DNA of 64,000 nt from Malus domestica (lineage: Eukaryota > Streptophyta > Magnoliopsida > Rosales > Rosaceae): the NCBI RefSeq assembly GCF_042453785.1, contig NC_091674.1, forward strand, positions 28,717,501-28,781,500, in the 5' to 3' direction. The stretch's first letter is position 1; every line of letters begins with the position of its first letter. Positions 62,601 through 64,000 of this stretch are shown here, piece after piece. The translations under genes and the position numbers were made by a program. The notes under the pieces are model-generated. The model saw only the letters and a list, made by a program, of their open reading frames with translations. It was not told where the DNA came from and did no database searches.

Positions 62601-63684
62601 GAAGAACCAAATTATCATGAGTCTCGTAATTCTCGCCGCCATATGGAGGAGGATTTTGAAATGGAAGCTCGAAGAGAGAAACGCATTTTGAATGCTAAGA
62701 AGGTCCTACAACTTGATTATTACATTTTCCATATATAAGTTATATTACATCTTTTCTGGCAGAAGTATTAACACCTGGAGTTTTAGTCACAGGGACCTAA
62801 AGACATCCCTCGCAAGTCATCCTTGCCAACTGCCAAATCATCTCGGCGTTCAATGGGTTTGTCTGATAGTGAGAAAGACGAGTCTGAGTATGAAACTGAT
62901 GGGGAAGATGTTGAGCCTCCACATAAGATGGCTGAGGATTCAGAGCCAGAGTATGAAGATTCGGAAGAAGAAGATGACGAAGAACATCATGATGCCGAGG
63001 TTAATGATGCCTCAGAGTTGGAGGCTGAGGTATGTCCCTCTTCTTTTCAGTAAAAATGTTTCTGTATTTATATTTTTTTAACATATGGATCTGTTATATT
63101 GTTACTTGTTACCATAGACTGATAGACGTGAGTGTTTCTCGTTGTTTTGTCTTTCTTTTGTCAGCATATTCTTATGGTACGATGCAGATTGATTATATCA
63201 CTAAGATACAAAATGCAAGAATATGGCTCCATTATTTTGGCCCCTGAGTTGGATTTTTCCTTTGGCAATACATGGCTATTTTCTTGAAAACATATACTGC
63301 ATTTCTTCTGTATCATACAAGTGAGTGGTTATTCTCAGTCCTGAGGACAATTACCGTTCCATATTTTCAAATGGAAATCTACTTGCTGTTAATTCTTCAA
63401 ACGGGGGGAAAAGCTTCTTTTGTTCATCTGTTGTCACTATCTCAATAAATTAGTATGCCTACAATGTTGTTTGACATGAGCAAATTTTCTGGGCTCGGTC
63501 AACTCTACTCCAATTTACATACTTGTATCTTTAAACCTGTTTCTCGATATATTTGTAGGTGCCCAAGCAAAGGGTTAAGGACTCTGGACACAAGCGCAAG
63601 GCAATCGAGTCAGATGAAGACTCACCTCCAAGGAAGGCCGCGCCACATCGCAGAATGGCTGTTTATGATAGTGATGAGGACTAA
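58464..63684 (+). CDS. VIP4: LEO1 homologue (VIP4), PAF1 complex subunit
   Basis: A nuclear subunit of the PAF1 complex, which travels with RNA polymerase II and promotes histone H3K4/H3K36 methylation; in Arabidopsis VIP4 keeps FLC active and delays flowering. Eleven exons: 58464-58574, 59233-59549, 59837-59963, 60062-60247, 60907-61083, 61592-61723, 61923-62102, 62196-62327, 62598-62702, 62793-63029, 63559-63684. Phases fit, 609 residues (Arabidopsis about 625). The N-terminal third is acidic (EEEEEEVDSEHESN). The LEO1 core follows: KVSNIMGIDPKPFDPKTYVE, then IVRWRRVRNPDGTTTSES, RFVRWSDGSLQLLIGNEVLD and LTALVDSRHKKVYKVKNCVT. After it come a basic coil (ANLLLNRKREKVSRKY) and an acidic tail ending MAVYDSDED. 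Start chosen at the first ATG, MGEEKRHQMMQNLFG. No defects. Confidence 0.95.
59553..59600. repeat. VIP4: (CT)n(CA)n microsatellite in LEO1 intron 2
   Basis: About 13 CT and 11 CA units starting right after the donor of exon 2. Same compound form as at 2073-2133. Confidence 0.95.
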
Positions 63685-64000
63685 AACCTTCGGTTGGATG
63701 ATTTCCAGTGAGTACTTTGCCAACGCTAAGACGTCATGAATTTTGAGTTTCGCTCTTTAATTCTCTCACGTTATATTGCAGACAACTCGGTTAGGCTTAA
63801 TACCGTTCATCCCGGGTGGATGATCCAGAGACGAAACCAAAGTGCCATCGGTTCAAAGACGACATGAATTGCCCGTCGCAACCGGGTCTCGGAGCCAAAA
63901 ATAACAGCCGGTCGTATTTATGCTTCTTCAAATGTTTGCTATGGTGTTACAACTTTGTTTTGTGTTTTTGTGTATATATAGCAACAAGTAGTTTGCTACA
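63685..64000 (+). other. VIP4: LEO1 3' untranslated region and flank
   Basis: Follows the LEO1 stop. A possible 3' intron border (GATTTCCA|GTGAGTAC near 63708 with TATTGCAG near 63781) suggests an intron in the 3' untranslated region. No second gene begins before the window ends. Confidence 0.45.

Overview
This is plant nuclear DNA, most likely from the apple and pear group of Rosaceae. It has intron-rich genes with GT/AG borders, CT-repeat leaders, many MITEs, and short dispersed repeats (the 'TTTAACGAAAA...TTTTCATTAGTTTTCC' family) that I associate with Malus. The genus is inferred from memory of those repeats, not searched. No tRNA, rRNA or CRISPR array was seen.

Layout. 1-2.1 kb: AT-rich spacer with a MITE. 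2.16-6.2 kb: a chimeric pseudogene in which exons of an EFR3-type scaffold gene run in frame into the C-terminal half of a PRP2/DHX16-type splicing helicase. 7.35-9.7 kb: UDP-glucose 6-dehydrogenase (minus). 10.5-11.4 kb: a perfect-ended 905-bp foldback transposon with 9-bp target duplications. 15.2 kb: a small basic protein gene of unknown function. 16.5-21.2 kb: diacylglycerol kinase 1 (minus, 728 aa, 7 coding exons). 22.35-23.8 kb: ribosomal protein eS19 (minus, 143 aa, 4 exons). 25.9-28.0 kb: a short NAC gene. 30.0-31.2 kb: an Asterix/WDR83OS-type ER protein (minus, 102 aa).

31.8-43.5 kb is one large nested insertion. An outer element with ATATCG-rich inverted ends is split by a minus-oriented LTR retrotransposon derivative (32.47-42.54 kb). 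The LTRs are about 1% different. The element keeps a gag region, a primer site, a polypurine tract and an antisense extra reading frame, but I see no polymerase. Between gag and the antisense frame lie pieces of at least four unrelated host genes: a short-chain dehydrogenase, an EH-domain endocytosis protein, a CPRF2-type bZIP factor and an RGI-type LRR receptor kinase.

44.3-46.7 kb: a plant gene of unknown function whose frame is broken in exon 6. 47-49 kb: tandem copies of a short repeat. 49.1-57.2 kb: a very long Q/S/N-rich nuclear-type protein (minus, about 1,827 aa), the 'dentin sialophosphoprotein-like' plant family. 58.46-63.7 kb: LEO1/VIP4, a PAF1-complex subunit (609 aa, 11 exons).

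The genes are housekeeping and unrelated in pathway. Their order is informative: DGK1, Asterix, the unknown protein and the Q-rich protein resemble, from memory, the Arabidopsis AT5G07920-AT5G07980 block, while UGD and RPS19 resemble AT5G15490 and AT5G15520. The most unusual parts are the chimeric EFR3/helicase pseudogene and the retroelement carrying shuffled host gene pieces.
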